Shown: positions 24,876 to 37,270, counted from the first letter of the stretch. The stretch: 64,000 nt of DNA from Rhodococcus oryzae (GCF_005049235.1 NZ_SUMD01000004.1:490781-554780), one strand, 5' to 3'. Made by a program: numbers and translations. The notes: generated by a model from the letters alone, not told the origin.

Positions 24876-25956
24876 CCTCTTCGCGGTCGCCCTGACCGTT
24901 CTCCTGTTGGCGGGCAACGCGTTCTTCGTGGCCGCCGAGTTCGCGCTGATCTCGGCGCGACGCGACCGGCTCGAGGCCCTCGAGGCCCAGGGCAAGAAGC
25001 GGGCGCGCACGGTGATCAGGGCGGGCGAGAACCTCTCGCTGATGCTGGCGGGCGCGCAGCTCGGCATCACGATCTGTTCGATCCTGCTCGGCCGGGTGGG
25101 CGAGCCCGCGATCGCGCACCTGATCGAGGCGCCGTTGGATGCCCTCGGCGTGCCTGCCGGGTTCCTGCACCCCATCGGGTTCACGCTCGCGCTCTCGCTG
25201 GTGGTGGTGCTGCACATCCTGCTCGGCGAGATGGTGCCGAAGAACATCGCCATCGCCGGGCCGGAACGCAGCGCGATGCTGCTGGTCCCCATGCACCTGG
25301 CGTTCATCCGGCTCGTCCGCCCGCTCATCGCGTTCTACAACTTCTGCGCGAACGCGTCGCTGCGGCTGATGCGGGTACAGCCGAAGAACGAGCTGGACAC
25401 CACGGTGTCGGCGCTGGAGCTCGCCGAGATGATCGGCGAGTCCCGGTCCGAGGGGCTGATCGACGAGGAGGAGCACCGACGGCTGACGTTGGCGCTGCAC
25501 ACCGCCGACCGGACCGTCGCGGATGTGCTGATCCCGCTCGACAAGGTGCGCAGCGTGCCGTTGACCGCGAACGGGACCACGCTCGGTGCCGTCGAGGAGG
25601 CGGTGATCGAGACCGGGTACTCCCGCTATCCCGCGCGGCTGGCCGACGGAACGCTGGCCGGGTACCTGCATCTCAAGGACGTCCTCGACGAGGTCGGTGA
25701 CGTCAACGCGGGTCCGGACACGGTGATCCCCCGCTCGGACGTGCGACCGTTGCCGCAGGTGCAGGTGCAGACCCCGCTCGACGAGGCGCTCGGCACGCTG
25801 CGCCGCGCGAGCAGCCATCTGGGGTCGGTGGTCGACGAGACCGGGCAGACGATCGGCATCGTCGCGCTGGAGGACCTGGTGGAGGAGTTCATCGGTACCG
25901 TGCGTGACGGCACCCACCGGATCGACGACGCGGTGCCGGGGCAACGGACGCCGTGA
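24868..25956 (+). CDS. Second DUF21/CBS-pair membrane protein
   Basis: A 362-residue paralogue of the preceding gene, its ATG lying eight bases before that gene's stop. It has the DUF21 membrane domain ([54 protein letters not shown]) and two CBS domains ([36 protein letters not shown]) but lacks the CorC C-terminal domain. Tandem pairs of a long and a short form are typical of actinobacteria (Rv1842c/Rv1841c), suggesting heteromeric assembly. Transport of divalent cation is known for relatives but the substrate here is unproven. Confidence 0.92.
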   Translation: MSDLFAVALTVLLLAGNAFFVAAEFALISARRDRLEALEAQGKKRARTVIRAGENLSLMLAGAQLGITICSILLGRVGEPAIAHLIEAPLDALGVPAGFLHPIGFTLALSLVVVLHILLGEMVPKNIAIAGPERSAMLLVPMHLAFIRLVRPLIAFYNFCANASLRLMRVQPKNELDTTVSALELAEMIGESRSEGLIDEEEHRRLTLALHTADRTVADVLIPLDKVRSVPLTANGTTLGAVEEAVIETGYSRYPARLADGTLAGYLHLKDVLDEVGDVNAGPDTVIPRSDVRPLPQVQVQTPLDEALGTLRRASSHLGSVVDETGQTIGIVALEDLVEEFIGTVRDGTHRIDDAVPGQRTP

Positions 25957-26864
25957 CACAGCCGGACCTCTCGAGCGGTCCACTCGTTCTCACGCAGGAC
26001 GAGTGGACCGCCCGCCGCGACGCGCACCGGGACCGGGTGGACGCCCTCATCGGGGCGCACCTGTCCCGGCAGACGCGCGGCGAGAAGCACCCGGTGATCG
26101 ACTTCCTGTTCACCTACTACAGCCTGCGGCCCGCGCAGCTGCGACGCTGGCACCCCGGCCTGGGAGTGCGACTGACCGGGCCCGCGGCGCGCGAGTACTG
26201 GGACTACTCGGGGTACCACCGGTGCGGCGACGACGCCGAGGCCGATCCCCGCGTGCTGACCCAGCGCCGCTCGATGCTCGAGTTCACCGAGCGCCTGCTC
26301 GCGGGCACCACCGAGCGGCCCGCGCAGCTCGGCTGCTTCGGCCTGCACGAGTGGGCGATGGTGTACCGCGGCGGCGCAGAAGCGGTCCGGCATTCGGGTA
26401 CCCCGCTGCGACTCGGGCCGGACGGCACCGACGCGGTGGTCGAGTCGATGAATCTGCGATGCACGCACTACGACGCGTTCCGGTTCTTCACCCCGGACGC
26501 GGTGGGCCGCAACGACACCCCATTGCGGCGCGAGGACCAGGCGGCGCGGGAACAGCCGGGTTGCTTGCACGCGGGCATGGATCTCTACAAGTGGTGCTAC
26601 AAATTGGCGCCGCTGGTCGACTCCGACCTGCTGCTGCGGTGTTTCGAGCTGGCGATGTCCGCGCGGGAGCTCGACATGCGGGCGAGCCCGTACGACCTGA
26701 GCACACTCGGCTACGAGCCCGTGCCGATCGAGACCGCGGCGGGCCGGGCGGACTACGTGCGGGCGCAGTCGGCGCTGGCGGAGCGGGCCGCACCGCTGCG
26801 GGCAGAACTGCTCGCCCGCTGCCGGTCGTTGCTGAAACGGACCTCGTTCAGCGAGTCCAGCTGA
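25953..26864 (+). CDS. Conserved actinobacterial protein (often labelled 3-methyladenine glycosylase)
   Basis: A 303-residue cytoplasmic protein whose GTG overlaps the CBS gene stop by four bases. Conserved-looking blocks include GEKHPVIDFLFTYYSLRP, LRRWHPGLGV, YWDYSGYH and SMNLRCTHYDAFRFF, with many Trp, His and Tyr residues. Proteins of this family are commonly named 3-methyladenine DNA glycosylase in actinobacterial genomes, but I see no helix-hairpin-helix or alkylation-repair motif, so I treat that name as doubtful. The last 17 bases overlap the convergent padR gene. Confidence 0.6.
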   Translation: MTQPDLSSGPLVLTQDEWTARRDAHRDRVDALIGAHLSRQTRGEKHPVIDFLFTYYSLRPAQLRRWHPGLGVRLTGPAAREYWDYSGYHRCGDDAEADPRVLTQRRSMLEFTERLLAGTTERPAQLGCFGLHEWAMVYRGGAEAVRHSGTPLRLGPDGTDAVVESMNLRCTHYDAFRFFTPDAVGRNDTPLRREDQAAREQPGCLHAGMDLYKWCYKLAPLVDSDLLLRCFELAMSARELDMRASPYDLSTLGYEPVPIETAAGRADYVRAQSALAERAAPLRAELLARCRSLLKRTSFSESS

Positions 26865-27390
26865 GTTCTCCGGCCTCGATTCGCTGAGCGGTGCCTTCAA
26901 GCCAGTCGACATCGTGCCGGAGACGCGACAGCAAGTACTGCGCCTCGATCATGTGGACTTCGGGTTCGGCCGGGTCATGGGCGGCCTGTTCGAGTTCGCG
27001 GACCTCGCCTCTGATGAGTTCGACCCGCTTCTCGAGAACTGTGACGGCTTCCGCGGGCTGCAGGATCCCGAGGTACGCGAGTGCGGTGACGAAGGTGGGT
27101 CCGCCGGTCAGGTCGGCTTCGCGAAGTTGCTGCTGCACCCGCTCGGCGAGTGCAGCCACACCCGCTTCGGTCACCGCAATGGCGGCGCGGTCGTTCTCGC
27201 TCGCCGCTGTGACCCAGCCTTCTGTGGTCAGACGGTCCAGGAGTGTGTAGACGGTCGCATTGCGCACTCGGAGGTACTCATAGCGCCGCGTGAGTTCGCG
27301 GAACAGCGCGTATGCGTGGCGTGGTTGCTCGACCAGCAGGCCGAGAATGGGCAACACGAGGGGGTTGTCGAGCGCGTTCTTGGGCACCAC
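26848..27390 (-). CDS. PadR-family transcriptional regulator
   Basis: A 180-residue regulator with an N-terminal PadR winged helix: NPLVLPILGLLVEQPRHAYA, RVRNATVYTLLDRLTTEGW, where YTLLDRLTTEGWV is the recognition-helix/wing region. The C-terminal part (Vir_C-like, with a long helix EKRVELIRGEVRELEQ) serves dimerisation. It is divergent to a glycosidase-like gene, and the 69-base gap contains two matching palindromes. It therefore most likely represses itself and that gene and is released by a small-molecule ligand. Confidence 0.88.
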   Translation of the reverse strand: MVPKNALDNPLVLPILGLLVEQPRHAYALFRELTRRYEYLRVRNATVYTLLDRLTTEGWVTAASENDRAAIAVTEAGVAALAERVQQQLREADLTGGPTFVTALAYLGILQPAEAVTVLEKRVELIRGEVRELEQAAHDPAEPEVHMIEAQYLLSRLRHDVDWLEGTAQRIEAGELSWTR

Positions 27391-27406
27391 CGAAGCCTAT
27401 CCAATG

Positions 27407-27449
27407 GCCGTATACGGCTAGTCATATATGGTTAGCCGTATACGGCTAA
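27407..27449. promoter_or_regulatory. Twin palindromic operator between padR and glycosidase-like gene
   Basis: GCCGTATACGGC (27407-27418) and the longer perfect palindrome TTAGCCGTATACGGCTAA (27432-27449) share the same core, with centres 28 bp apart. CATATATG (27423-27430), itself palindromic, lies between. The second site ends one base before the ribosome binding site GGAGG of the gene at 27460. This is a convincing PadR operator for both divergent genes. Confidence 0.85.
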
Positions 27450-27459
27450 TGGAGGTGAC

Positions 27460-28404
27460 ATGATTTTCGGGATCTGGCCTGGCGTCGTCGCGGCAGACCT
27501 TGTCGACTTTCGACCACTCGACTGCCCACCGGAGGATCCCACTGCGACGCTGTCGGCGCTTCGAGGCCTGCAAGGTGACGCGCCCGCGTTCTATGTGCGC
27601 TGCTATCGGCACTTCGGGGTCGGTGTACCGCAGGGAACGGCGACCTCCCGAACCCCAGGCCACCCCGAGTTGTACGCGGGAGACGGGCGTCTGACCGACC
27701 TGGTCGCCTGCTACCAGAGCCCGGAGCCGGACCCGAGTGGCTTCGCCGAGTTTGTTCGCGAAGCTGTTCGAGACGTCGCCGAATGGGGCGGCGGCAAGGT
27801 GCAGGTCGGTGAGGAGCTGAACATGCCGGCACCGCAGGACGGGGGCAGCCCGGGATGCTTCGACGCCGTTGCGGCCGGCATCGCTGCCGCGTTCGAGGAA
27901 CGTGAGCGACTCGGCGTCGACGTCGAGATCGGGGTGAACTCGGCCGGCATGGCCGATCCGGCCTTTTGGCGGCGGCTGGCCGCCACCGTCGGCGTAGAAC
28001 ACCTCGAGGCACTCGACTACATCGGCTTGGATGCTTTTCCCGATGTATTCCACCCCATCCCGCACGATCGGCTCGCCGCTTCGGTCACGTATCTACTGGA
28101 GCGTTTCCGTTCCGTCACAACAGAATTCGGGGTCCCCGAGAGCACCCCGATTCACGTCACCGAAACGGGGTGGCCGACCGGCGCCGATCGGGACGAGGCA
28201 ACTCAGCGCATCGTCCTGGAGACTGTGGCCAACGCCGCTCTCCATTCGGGCGTGGGTGTCACGGCGTACGAGTTCTTCGGGCTTCGAGATGGACACAGCG
28301 ACGCGGAATGGACCAGCCGTTTCGGACTCCTGCGCGACGACTACACACCCAAGCCCGCCTTTCACGCCGTCCGCGACCTCATCGCCGGCCGATCCACACC
28401 GTGA
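27460..28404 (+). CDS. Glycoside-hydrolase-like TIM-barrel protein
   Basis: A 314-residue protein without signal peptide, starting at an ATG with GGAGG just upstream. The pattern is that of a clan GH-A barrel: VGEELNMPA near residues 117-123 (E118 or E119 as possible acid/base after a strand), then LDYIGLDAFPDVFHP, and IHVTETGWPTG at 231-241, with E235 in the place of the GH17/GH5 nucleophile. A Phe-Gly-Leu motif and KPAFHAVRDL end the domain, as in glycosidases. The substrate is unknown; the likely cytoplasmic location suggests an intracellular glucoside. PadR regulation hints at an aromatic glycoside, which is speculation. Confidence 0.65.
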   Translation: MIFGIWPGVVAADLVDFRPLDCPPEDPTATLSALRGLQGDAPAFYVRCYRHFGVGVPQGTATSRTPGHPELYAGDGRLTDLVACYQSPEPDPSGFAEFVREAVRDVAEWGGGKVQVGEELNMPAPQDGGSPGCFDAVAAGIAAAFEERERLGVDVEIGVNSAGMADPAFWRRLAATVGVEHLEALDYIGLDAFPDVFHPIPHDRLAASVTYLLERFRSVTTEFGVPESTPIHVTETGWPTGADRDEATQRIVLETVANAALHSGVGVTAYEFFGLRDGHSDAEWTSRFGLLRDDYTPKPAFHAVRDLIAGRSTP

Positions 28405-28466
28405 TTGCGATGTGCGCGACGTGCCACCAGCTCACCGCCGCCTGACTGAGGTCCTTGCCCGCCCGA

Positions 28467-28835
28467 TCAGCCGCCCTGCGAGGCCCACTCGATCGCGGCC
28501 TGCTCCTCGGCGAGCGCGAAGGCGCGGACCTCACAGGGGAACAGGAAACTGATCAAGTGGATGGCCTTGCCGATCCACTCGTGATCGGTGACCAGTGCGA
28601 TCCGACCCCAGCTGTGGCGTGGACGGGACTCCAGCTCGGCGTCCTGCCACAGCGCACCGGCGGTGTAGCGGCTCAGGTCGTCGCCGAGCACATAGACGAT
28701 GTTGACCTTCTCGTGCTGGGCGATCTTCGCGTCGATGGCCGGGTCGAGGACGTCCTTGTAGTCCTGCGCGGTCACCGTCCCGGTCGCCCGAAAACCCAGG
28801 GTGCCTGCGGGCAGGTTCTCCATGGTCTCGATCAC
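28467..28835 (-). CDS. STAS/SpoIIAA-like protein
   Basis: A 122-residue single-domain protein of the SpoIIAA-like (STAS fold) group often annotated as DUF3478. Typical blocks are GFRATGTVTAQDYKDVLDP at the start, VNIVYVLGDDL, WGRIALVTDHEWIGKAI and PCEVRAFALAEEQAAIEWA at the end. Such stand-alone domains may bind lipids or serve as anti-anti-sigma-like adaptors, but the function is not established. The start is the GTG at 28835; the ATG at 28823 is an alternative. It ends convergently with the glycosidase-like gene, without a clear terminator. Confidence 0.8.
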   Translation of the reverse strand: MIETMENLPAGTLGFRATGTVTAQDYKDVLDPAIDAKIAQHEKVNIVYVLGDDLSRYTAGALWQDAELESRPRHSWGRIALVTDHEWIGKAIHLISFLFPCEVRAFALAEEQAAIEWASQGG

Positions 28836-28887
28836 GGATCCATGGTTTCACAGCTCGAGTCCCGGTGTGACGCAACGCGAGAGTGCC

Positions 28888-29556
28888 ATGGGCACCGAAT
28901 CGCTCGCGTCCTTCGGACGCGTGCTGCACGATCACACGGTGAAGTTCACCCGAGAAGACATCGACACCCAGGAACTCGACCGGCGCCGGGCGCTCTACGG
29001 CCCGCTCACCGCGGCGGTCCGCGACCTCGTCGACGCCACCATCCGCACCGAGGTCGACGAGGCGGTGATCCGCGAGGTCCAGGCCACCATCGTCGACGCC
29101 ACCGCGAAGCTGCGCGCCACCCAGATCGACGGCGGATTCGGGATGCGGTTCACCGCCGACGGCGAGTCGATCGCCTGGGGCAACGCGGGGATCGGCCTGC
29201 GGAACGCGATCGCTCCCCCGCTGGTCATCGAGTCCGACGACGCCGGCCTGCACTGGACGGAGGTCACCCTCGGCGCCGCCTACGAGGGCCCGCCGGGGCT
29301 GGTGCACGGCGGGATCTGCGCACTGGTGATGGATCACCTGCTCGGCACCACCGCCAGTTCGATCGAGCCGCGGTTCACCGGCACCCTCACGCTGCGGTAC
29401 CGGCGCGGCACCCCGCTCGGACCGCTGCGCGCCGAGGCCCACATCGATCGCAACGAGGGCCGCAAGACCATCGTGGTCGGGACCCTCTCGGACGCCATGG
29501 GCGTCACCGTCGAGGCCGAGGGGATCTTCATCGGGCCCGCCGTGCCACAGGCGTAG
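28888..29556 (+). CDS. PaaI-family thioesterase with N-terminal extension
   Basis: A 222-residue protein with a C-terminal hotdog domain (about 130-220): GAAYEGPPGLVHGGICALVMDHLLG carries the conserved H-G-G and the catalytic Asp/Glu helix, followed by GTLTLRYRRGTPLG and VTVEAEGIFIGP. The N-terminal 110 residues are helical and charged with no recognised motif, and the overall layout resembles THEM4-like acyl-CoA thioesterases. It hydrolyses acyl-CoA in the cytoplasm; chain length is unknown. The ATG is preceded by GAGAG. It is separated from malate synthase by 132 bases. Confidence 0.85.
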   Translation: MGTESLASFGRVLHDHTVKFTREDIDTQELDRRRALYGPLTAAVRDLVDATIRTEVDEAVIREVQATIVDATAKLRATQIDGGFGMRFTADGESIAWGNAGIGLRNAIAPPLVIESDDAGLHWTEVTLGAAYEGPPGLVHGGICALVMDHLLGTTASSIEPRFTGTLTLRYRRGTPLGPLRAEAHIDRNEGRKTIVVGTLSDAMGVTVEAEGIFIGPAVPQA

Positions 29557-29688
29557 CAGTACCCCAGGAATACCGTCCGAATCAGTACGGTTGGACTGTT
29601 AGCCCACCAGGACAAACAGCTAGACGATTACCGCCGAGTAACATCTAGTCCGTCTACATGAGGCATTCCCAGAGAAGTGAGGCATTTC

Positions 29689-31872
29689 ATGACTGAGCGC
29701 GTGCAGGTCGGTGGTCTTCAGGTCGCCAAGGTTCTCCACGATTTCGTGGGCACCGAGGCTCTCCCGGGTACCGGCGTAGACGCAGACGCGTTCTGGGCGG
29801 GTGCCGTCAAGGTCATCGAGGACCTCGCCCCGAAGAACAAGGCGCTGCTGGCCAAGCGCGACGACCTGCAGGCGCAGATCGATGCCTGGCACCGCGACCA
29901 CTCCGGCCCGGCCTTCGACGCCGCCGAGTACAAGGCGTTCCTGCAGGAGATCGGCTACCTGCTGCCCACGCCCGCCCCGTTCAGCATCGAGACCCAGAAC
30001 GTCGACGCGGAGATCGCGACGACCGCGGGCCCGCAGCTCGTGGTGCCGGTGCTCAACGCCCGGTTCGCGCTCAACGCCTCGAACGCCCGATGGGGCTCGC
30101 TGTACGACGCGCTCTACGGCACCGACGCCATCTCCGAGGCGGACGGCGCAGAGAAGGGCAAGAGCTACAACAAGGTCCGCGGCGACAAGGTGATCGCCTG
30201 GGCCCGTGAGTTCCTCGACGCCGCGGCGCCGCTCGCGGCGGGCAGCCACGCCGACTCCAAGCGCTACTGGATCGACGGCGCCGAGCTGAAGGTCGAACTG
30301 ACCGACGGCACCGTCACCACGCTCGCGCAGCCGGAGAAGTACGTCGGCTACCTCGGCGAGAAGGACGCGCCCACCTCGGTCCTGCTGCGCAACAACGGAC
30401 TGCACGCCGAGATCCAGATCGACGCGAGCTCCCCCATCGGCCAGACCGACGCGGCCGGGGTCAAGGACGTCGTCCTCGAGTCCGCGCTCACCACCATCAT
30501 GGACTTCGAGGACTCGGTCGCGGCTGTCGACGCCGACGACAAGGTCGTCGGCTACCGCAACTGGCTGGGCCTGAACCGCGGCGACCTCGCCGAGGAGATC
30601 AGCAAGGGCGGCAAGTCCTTCACCCGCACACTCAACGACGACCGGACCTACACCGCGGCCGACGGCGGCGAGCTCACCCTGCACGGTCGTTCGCTGCTGT
30701 TCGTGCGCAACGTCGGGCACCTGATGACCAACCCCGCGATCCTCGACGCCGACGGCAACGAGGTCCCCGAGGGCATCCTCGACGCGCTCATCACCAGCCT
30801 CTGCGCGGTGCACGGCCTGACCATCAGCGAGGCCAACGGACCGCACAACAACAGCCGCACCGGCTCGGTCTACATCGTGAAGCCGAAGCAGCACGGCCCC
30901 GAAGAGGTCGCGTTCACCACCGAGCTGTTCGGTCGCGTCGAGCAGGTCCTCGGCCTGCCCGCGAACACGCTCAAGGTCGGCATCATGGACGAGGAGCGCC
31001 GCACCACGGTCAACCTGTCCGCGTGCATCAAGGAGGCCAGCGAGCGTGTGGTCTTCATCAACACCGGCTTCCTCGACCGCACCGGCGACGAGATCCACAC
31101 CTCCATGGAGGCCGGCGCGATGGTGCGCAAGGCCGAGATGAAGAAGCAGAAGTGGATCGGCGCCTACGAGGACTGGAACGTCGACACCGGACTGGCCGCG
31201 GGCCTGCAGGGCAAGGCGCAGATCGGTAAGGGCATGTGGGCCATGACCGACCTGATGGCGGACATGCTCGAGCAGAAGATCGGTCACCCCCGCTCCGGCG
31301 CCAACACCGCGTGGGTCCCCTCGCCCACCGGCGCAACCCTGCACGCGACGCATTACCACCGCGTCGACGTGTTCGCCGTCCAGGACGAGCTCAAGGGCAA
31401 GCCGCGCGCGAGTGTGGACGACATCCTGACCATTCCGCTCGCCCCGAGCACCGACTGGTCGGACGCGGAGAAGAAGGAGGAGCTGGACAACAACTGCCAG
31501 TCCATCCTCGGCTACGTGGTCCGCTGGATCGACGCGGGCGTCGGGTGCTCCAAGGTGCCGGACATCCACGACGTCGCGCTCATGGAAGACCGTGCCACCC
31601 TGCGCATCTCGAGCCAGCTGCTGGCGAACTGGCTGCGCCACGGCATCGTCACCGAGGCGGACATCGTGGCCAGCCTCGAGCGGATGGCCCCGGTCGTCGA
31701 CCGCCAGAACGAGGGTGACGCCACCTACGTTCCGATGGCGCCGGACTTCGACACCAACATCGCCTGGCAGGCCGCCAAGGAGCTGATCCTCGAGGGCGCG
31801 ACGCAGCCGAGCGGTTACACCGAGCCGATCCTGCATCGCCGCCGGCGGGAGTACAAGGCCGCCAACGCCTGA
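29689..31872 (+). CDS. glcB: Malate synthase G
   Basis: A 727-residue malate synthase of the long G form, normal length. It condenses glyoxylate and acetyl-CoA to malate in the glyoxylate shunt and glycolate use. Diagnostic blocks are [88 protein letters not shown] and [17 protein letters not shown], which cover the Mg-binding acidic residues and the glyoxylate site. ATG 29689 has GAGG eight bases upstream. The gene stands alone, ended by a strong hairpin; isocitrate lyase is not in the window. Confidence 0.97.
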   Translation: MTERVQVGGLQVAKVLHDFVGTEALPGTGVDADAFWAGAVKVIEDLAPKNKALLAKRDDLQAQIDAWHRDHSGPAFDAAEYKAFLQEIGYLLPTPAPFSIETQNVDAEIATTAGPQLVVPVLNARFALNASNARWGSLYDALYGTDAISEADGAEKGKSYNKVRGDKVIAWAREFLDAAAPLAAGSHADSKRYWIDGAELKVELTDGTVTTLAQPEKYVGYLGEKDAPTSVLLRNNGLHAEIQIDASSPIGQTDAAGVKDVVLESALTTIMDFEDSVAAVDADDKVVGYRNWLGLNRGDLAEEISKGGKSFTRTLNDDRTYTAADGGELTLHGRSLLFVRNVGHLMTNPAILDADGNEVPEGILDALITSLCAVHGLTISEANGPHNNSRTGSVYIVKPKQHGPEEVAFTTELFGRVEQVLGLPANTLKVGIMDEERRTTVNLSACIKEASERVVFINTGFLDRTGDEIHTSMEAGAMVRKAEMKKQKWIGAYEDWNVDTGLAAGLQGKAQIGKGMWAMTDLMADMLEQKIGHPRSGANTAWVPSPTGATLHATHYHRVDVFAVQDELKGKPRASVDDILTIPLAPSTDWSDAEKKEELDNNCQSILGYVVRWIDAGVGCSKVPDIHDVALMEDRATLRISSQLLANWLRHGIVTEADIVASLERMAPVVDRQNEGDATYVPMAPDFDTNIAWQAAKELILEGATQPSGYTEPILHRRRREYKAANA

Positions 31873-31889
31873 CAGGCAGCGACAGCACC

Positions 31890-31932
31890 GCGAAGCCGCC
31901 ACCAGACCGATCCGGTCCGGTGGCGGCTTCGC
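31890..31932 (+). terminator. Terminator after glcB
   Basis: Perfect 14-bp arms (31890-31903 and 31919-31932) with an inner stem GACCG/CGGTC, starting 18 bases past the glcB stop. Confidence 0.8.
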
Positions 31933-32022
31933 CGCTTCCACGGCGCGGTCGTCCGTAGACTGCTGGGGTACCGATGAGGCGGACCTGCGTGCCGTCACCG
32001 ATCGACGACAAGGCGGGCACAC

Positions 32023-33810
32023 GTGGGGCAGCATCGCGGCGCAGAGGGCACGAGGGGTGTCAGCAGGGGCCCGGTGATCGCGGTGGGAGCAGTCATCGCT
32101 GTCGTGCTCGCCGTGGTCGGCTGGTTCCAGCTCAGGGACCGGATCTCGGACCAGGGCACCCAGGCGGCGCAGAGTTGCGTCGAGGGTCCCGCTGTCCTCG
32201 ATGTGACCGCGGATCCCGACATCGCCCCGCAGATCCAGACCCTGGCAGACCGCTACGCCCAGACCGCCCCAGTCGTGCGCGACCACTGCATCACCGTCAC
32301 CGTCACCCCCGCCACCTCGCAGACCGTGGTCGACGCGCTGGCGGCGAGCGCCGGGAAGGACTGGTCCGGGCCCGGACCGGCACCGGCGCTGTGGATTCCG
32401 CAGAGCACCCAGTCCGTCGCCCGACTCAGCGGGCAGACCGGACTGATCGACGGCCAGCCGAAGTCGCTCGCCACCTCGCCGGTGCTGCTGGCGGCCCCGG
32501 TCCCGCTGGCCCAGGCTCTCATCGCATCGAATGTCGGCTGGCAGGACCTCGCGCGCCTGCAGTCCGACCCGAACGGGCTGCCGGGGATCGGACTCCCCGG
32601 ATGGGGCTCGCTGAAGCTGGCCCTGCCGACCGGTCCCGGCTCGGACCCCTCCACCCAGGCAGCCGAGGCCGTCGCCGCGGCGGTGTCGGGTGCGGGCGCC
32701 GGGCCGGTCACCGAGGCACAGGCCGCGTCCGCGCCGGTCGTCTCGGCACTCTCCTCGCTCGCGGTCGGCTCCGCGGCCGCGTTCCCGTCGGCTCCCGACA
32801 AGCCCGCCGCGACGGCGGATGCACTCTCGGCGCTCGGTGCACAGCAGGATCGACGGGCGGGCGCCCCGCACGCGGTGGCGGTCACCGAGCAGCAGCTCTA
32901 CGCCGCCGAGCCGGGCGTGAACGCGCTCACCGCGTTCCTGCCGGCCGGGGCCACCCCGATGGCCGATCACCCCGGCGCGATCATCTCCGCCGGCTGGGTG
33001 GACGAGGCACGCAGCCGGGCGGCCGCGGAGTTCGTGGACTACCTCCGCCGTCCCGAACAGGCGACGGTGCTTCGCGACGCCGGTTTCCGGGTCGACGGCG
33101 GGTCCCCCTCGGCGGTGAGGGCGGTGCCCTTCGCACCGATCGACGCGCCACTGCAGCCTGCCACCGGGCCGGTGGTCGACACGCTGAGCCGAACGCTCTC
33201 CAATCCGGTGGTGCCCCGCAGATCGACCGTCCTGCTGGACGTCTCGGGTTCGATGAGCAACGTCGAGGGCGACGGGACGCGGCTGACGAACACGACAGCG
33301 GCACTGACCGAGCAGCTGAACCGGACACCCGACTCCACCGATCTCGGGCTGTGGATCTACTCGAAGAACCTCGACGGCGCCAAGGCATACAAGGTCGCCG
33401 TCCCGACGGGCTCGCTGACCGACACCGTCGGCACAGGAACGCGGAGGCAGGCGATCGACACCGCGCTCCACTCCCTGACCCCGGCGACGGCGACGTCCAC
33501 CTACTCGGCGACCCTGGCCGCCTACGCGGATGCGGTGCGGGGATACGGCGCGGACCGCCCGAACTCGGTGCTGCTGATCACCGACGGCCCGAACGACGAC
33601 ACGTCGATCACGGCCCGGCAGCTGCTGGCGTCGATCCGGGAGACCACCGTGGACGGCAAGCCGGTCCGCATCGACGTCATCACGATCGGCGAGAACTCCG
33701 ATGCCGACACCCTGCGTGCCCTCGCGGAGCAGACCGGGGGTTCGATGACCGCCGTCGGGTCCTCGCAGGGACCCGAGTTGCGTGCCGCGATCGGCCAGGC
33801 GCTCGGCTGA
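32023..33810 (+). CDS. Membrane-anchored substrate-binding/VWA domain protein
   Basis: A 595-residue protein homologous in layout to M. tuberculosis Rv1836c. One N-terminal helix (PVIAVGAVIAVVLAVVGW, about 17-34) anchors it, facing outward. Residues about 50-340 look like an extracellular solute-binding-protein domain (two lobes, many Ala/Pro, one Cys pair near SCVEGP and DHCITV). Residues 400-595 are a von Willebrand factor A domain with a complete MIDAS: DVSGSMS, a later Thr (STYSAT region) and LLITDGPNDD. VWA domains bind metal-dependent protein partners. Function is unknown; an envelope assembly or sensing role is plausible. GTG 32023 is the start. Confidence 0.85.
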   Translation: MGQHRGAEGTRGVSRGPVIAVGAVIAVVLAVVGWFQLRDRISDQGTQAAQSCVEGPAVLDVTADPDIAPQIQTLADRYAQTAPVVRDHCITVTVTPATSQTVVDALAASAGKDWSGPGPAPALWIPQSTQSVARLSGQTGLIDGQPKSLATSPVLLAAPVPLAQALIASNVGWQDLARLQSDPNGLPGIGLPGWGSLKLALPTGPGSDPSTQAAEAVAAAVSGAGAGPVTEAQAASAPVVSALSSLAVGSAAAFPSAPDKPAATADALSALGAQQDRRAGAPHAVAVTEQQLYAAEPGVNALTAFLPAGATPMADHPGAIISAGWVDEARSRAAAEFVDYLRRPEQATVLRDAGFRVDGGSPSAVRAVPFAPIDAPLQPATGPVVDTLSRTLSNPVVPRRSTVLLDVSGSMSNVEGDGTRLTNTTAALTEQLNRTPDSTDLGLWIYSKNLDGAKAYKVAVPTGSLTDTVGTGTRRQAIDTALHSLTPATATSTYSATLAAYADAVRGYGADRPNSVLLITDGPNDDTSITARQLLASIRETTVDGKPVRIDVITIGENSDADTLRALAEQTGGSMTAVGSSQGPELRAAIGQALG

Positions 33811-33837
33811 CGCCGGACGAAGCCGACTACGGCGTCA
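33808..33837. terminator. Bidirectional hairpin between convergent genes
   Basis: TGACGCCG (33808-33815, including the stop of the VWA gene) pairs perfectly with CGGCGTCA (33830-33837). It lies between the VWA gene and the convergent small secreted-protein gene. Confidence 0.55.
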
Positions 33838-33845
33838 CGCCAACG

Positions 33846-34016
33846 TCAGAGGCACCAGTTGATCTCGGCGGAGCCGGGCAGCGGCACGACGAAGCAGAAC
33901 TGCAACGAGCCTCCCCCGATGATGCGATCCTCGGCGGAGGCCGCCGGGGCGGCGAGGGCGGCGACTGACATCACGACGGCGGTTGCGGCGGCGGCTCTTG
34001 CGATGGTGGTGAACAT
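33846..34016 (-). CDS. 56-aa secreted mini-protein with two cysteines
   Basis: ATG 34016 follows AAGGTG. The N-terminal 28 residues are a typical Sec signal peptide (MFTTIARAAAATAVVMSVAA, then AAPAASA-ED). The mature peptide of about 28 residues, EDRIIGGGSLQF then CFVVPLPGSAEINWCL, has two cysteines that could form one disulfide, with the second near the C-terminus. It is too short for most gene callers. The function is unknown; a small secreted envelope or signalling peptide is possible. It lies alone between the VWA gene and gcvP. Confidence 0.6.
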   Translation of the reverse strand: MFTTIARAAAATAVVMSVAALAAPAASAEDRIIGGGSLQFCFVVPLPGSAEINWCL

Positions 34017-34149
34017 TTGTCTGCACCTTCGGCTCGACAAGGGCGGCCGACGAGCCGCCCATACCAACCCCATCGTCCTCCGGGCGGGTCGCGGCACACA
34101 AGGACCCTTCGGCCTCCTCACGAGTGCGCGCGAACCGCCCGGAGTGCGA

Positions 34150-37002
<2,853 letters not shown>

Positions 37003-37089
37003 GGCAACTCCCGCGGCTGAAGGATCGTAGGCGCATTCGGCTCGACCCTGTCGGGCCGGGCGGAACGTTCCTCCCCCTCTGTCGCCTGC

Positions 37090-37270
37090 TCGTCGCCGCG
37101 AGCGCCTGAGAGATTGAGGGCCGTTGAGTATGGCCCCTTTCCCCGTGGGCGGGTGGGTGCTCCCACCGCTTTCCAGAGACGTCGTAGCCCGCACGGTCCT
37201 CGGTGCCTGAGAGATTGACGGGGAGGTATTGCTCCTTCGGCGTCCGGATTGTGCTCCGGAACTCTCCCAT
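37090..37270 (-). ncRNA. Tandem glycine riboswitch controlling gcvP
   Basis: On the minus strand two aptamers follow each other. The first begins GGGAGAG and contains GACGCCGAAGGAGCAA and CAATCTCTCAGGCACCG. The second has GGGAGCACCC, TCTGGAAAGCGG, GGGGAAAG and again CAATCTCTCAGGC. These are the conserved P1/P3 and glycine-pocket sequences of the tandem glycine riboswitch. It ends about 90 bases before the gcvP start and should turn the gene on when glycine is high. Boundaries are approximate. The 110 bases between it and the next gene show nothing else. Confidence 0.93.

Noticed and set aside
25953..26864. Annotation as a 3-methyladenine DNA glycosylase
   Set aside because: This name is commonly attached to the family, but I see no helix-hairpin-helix or AAG-type active site, so I keep it only as a doubtful label.
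29620..33471. A 1283-residue open frame on the minus strand opposite glcB and the VWA gene
   Set aside because: It is antisense to two clear genes, with the low-complexity Gly/Arg/Val composition typical of third-position GC bias.
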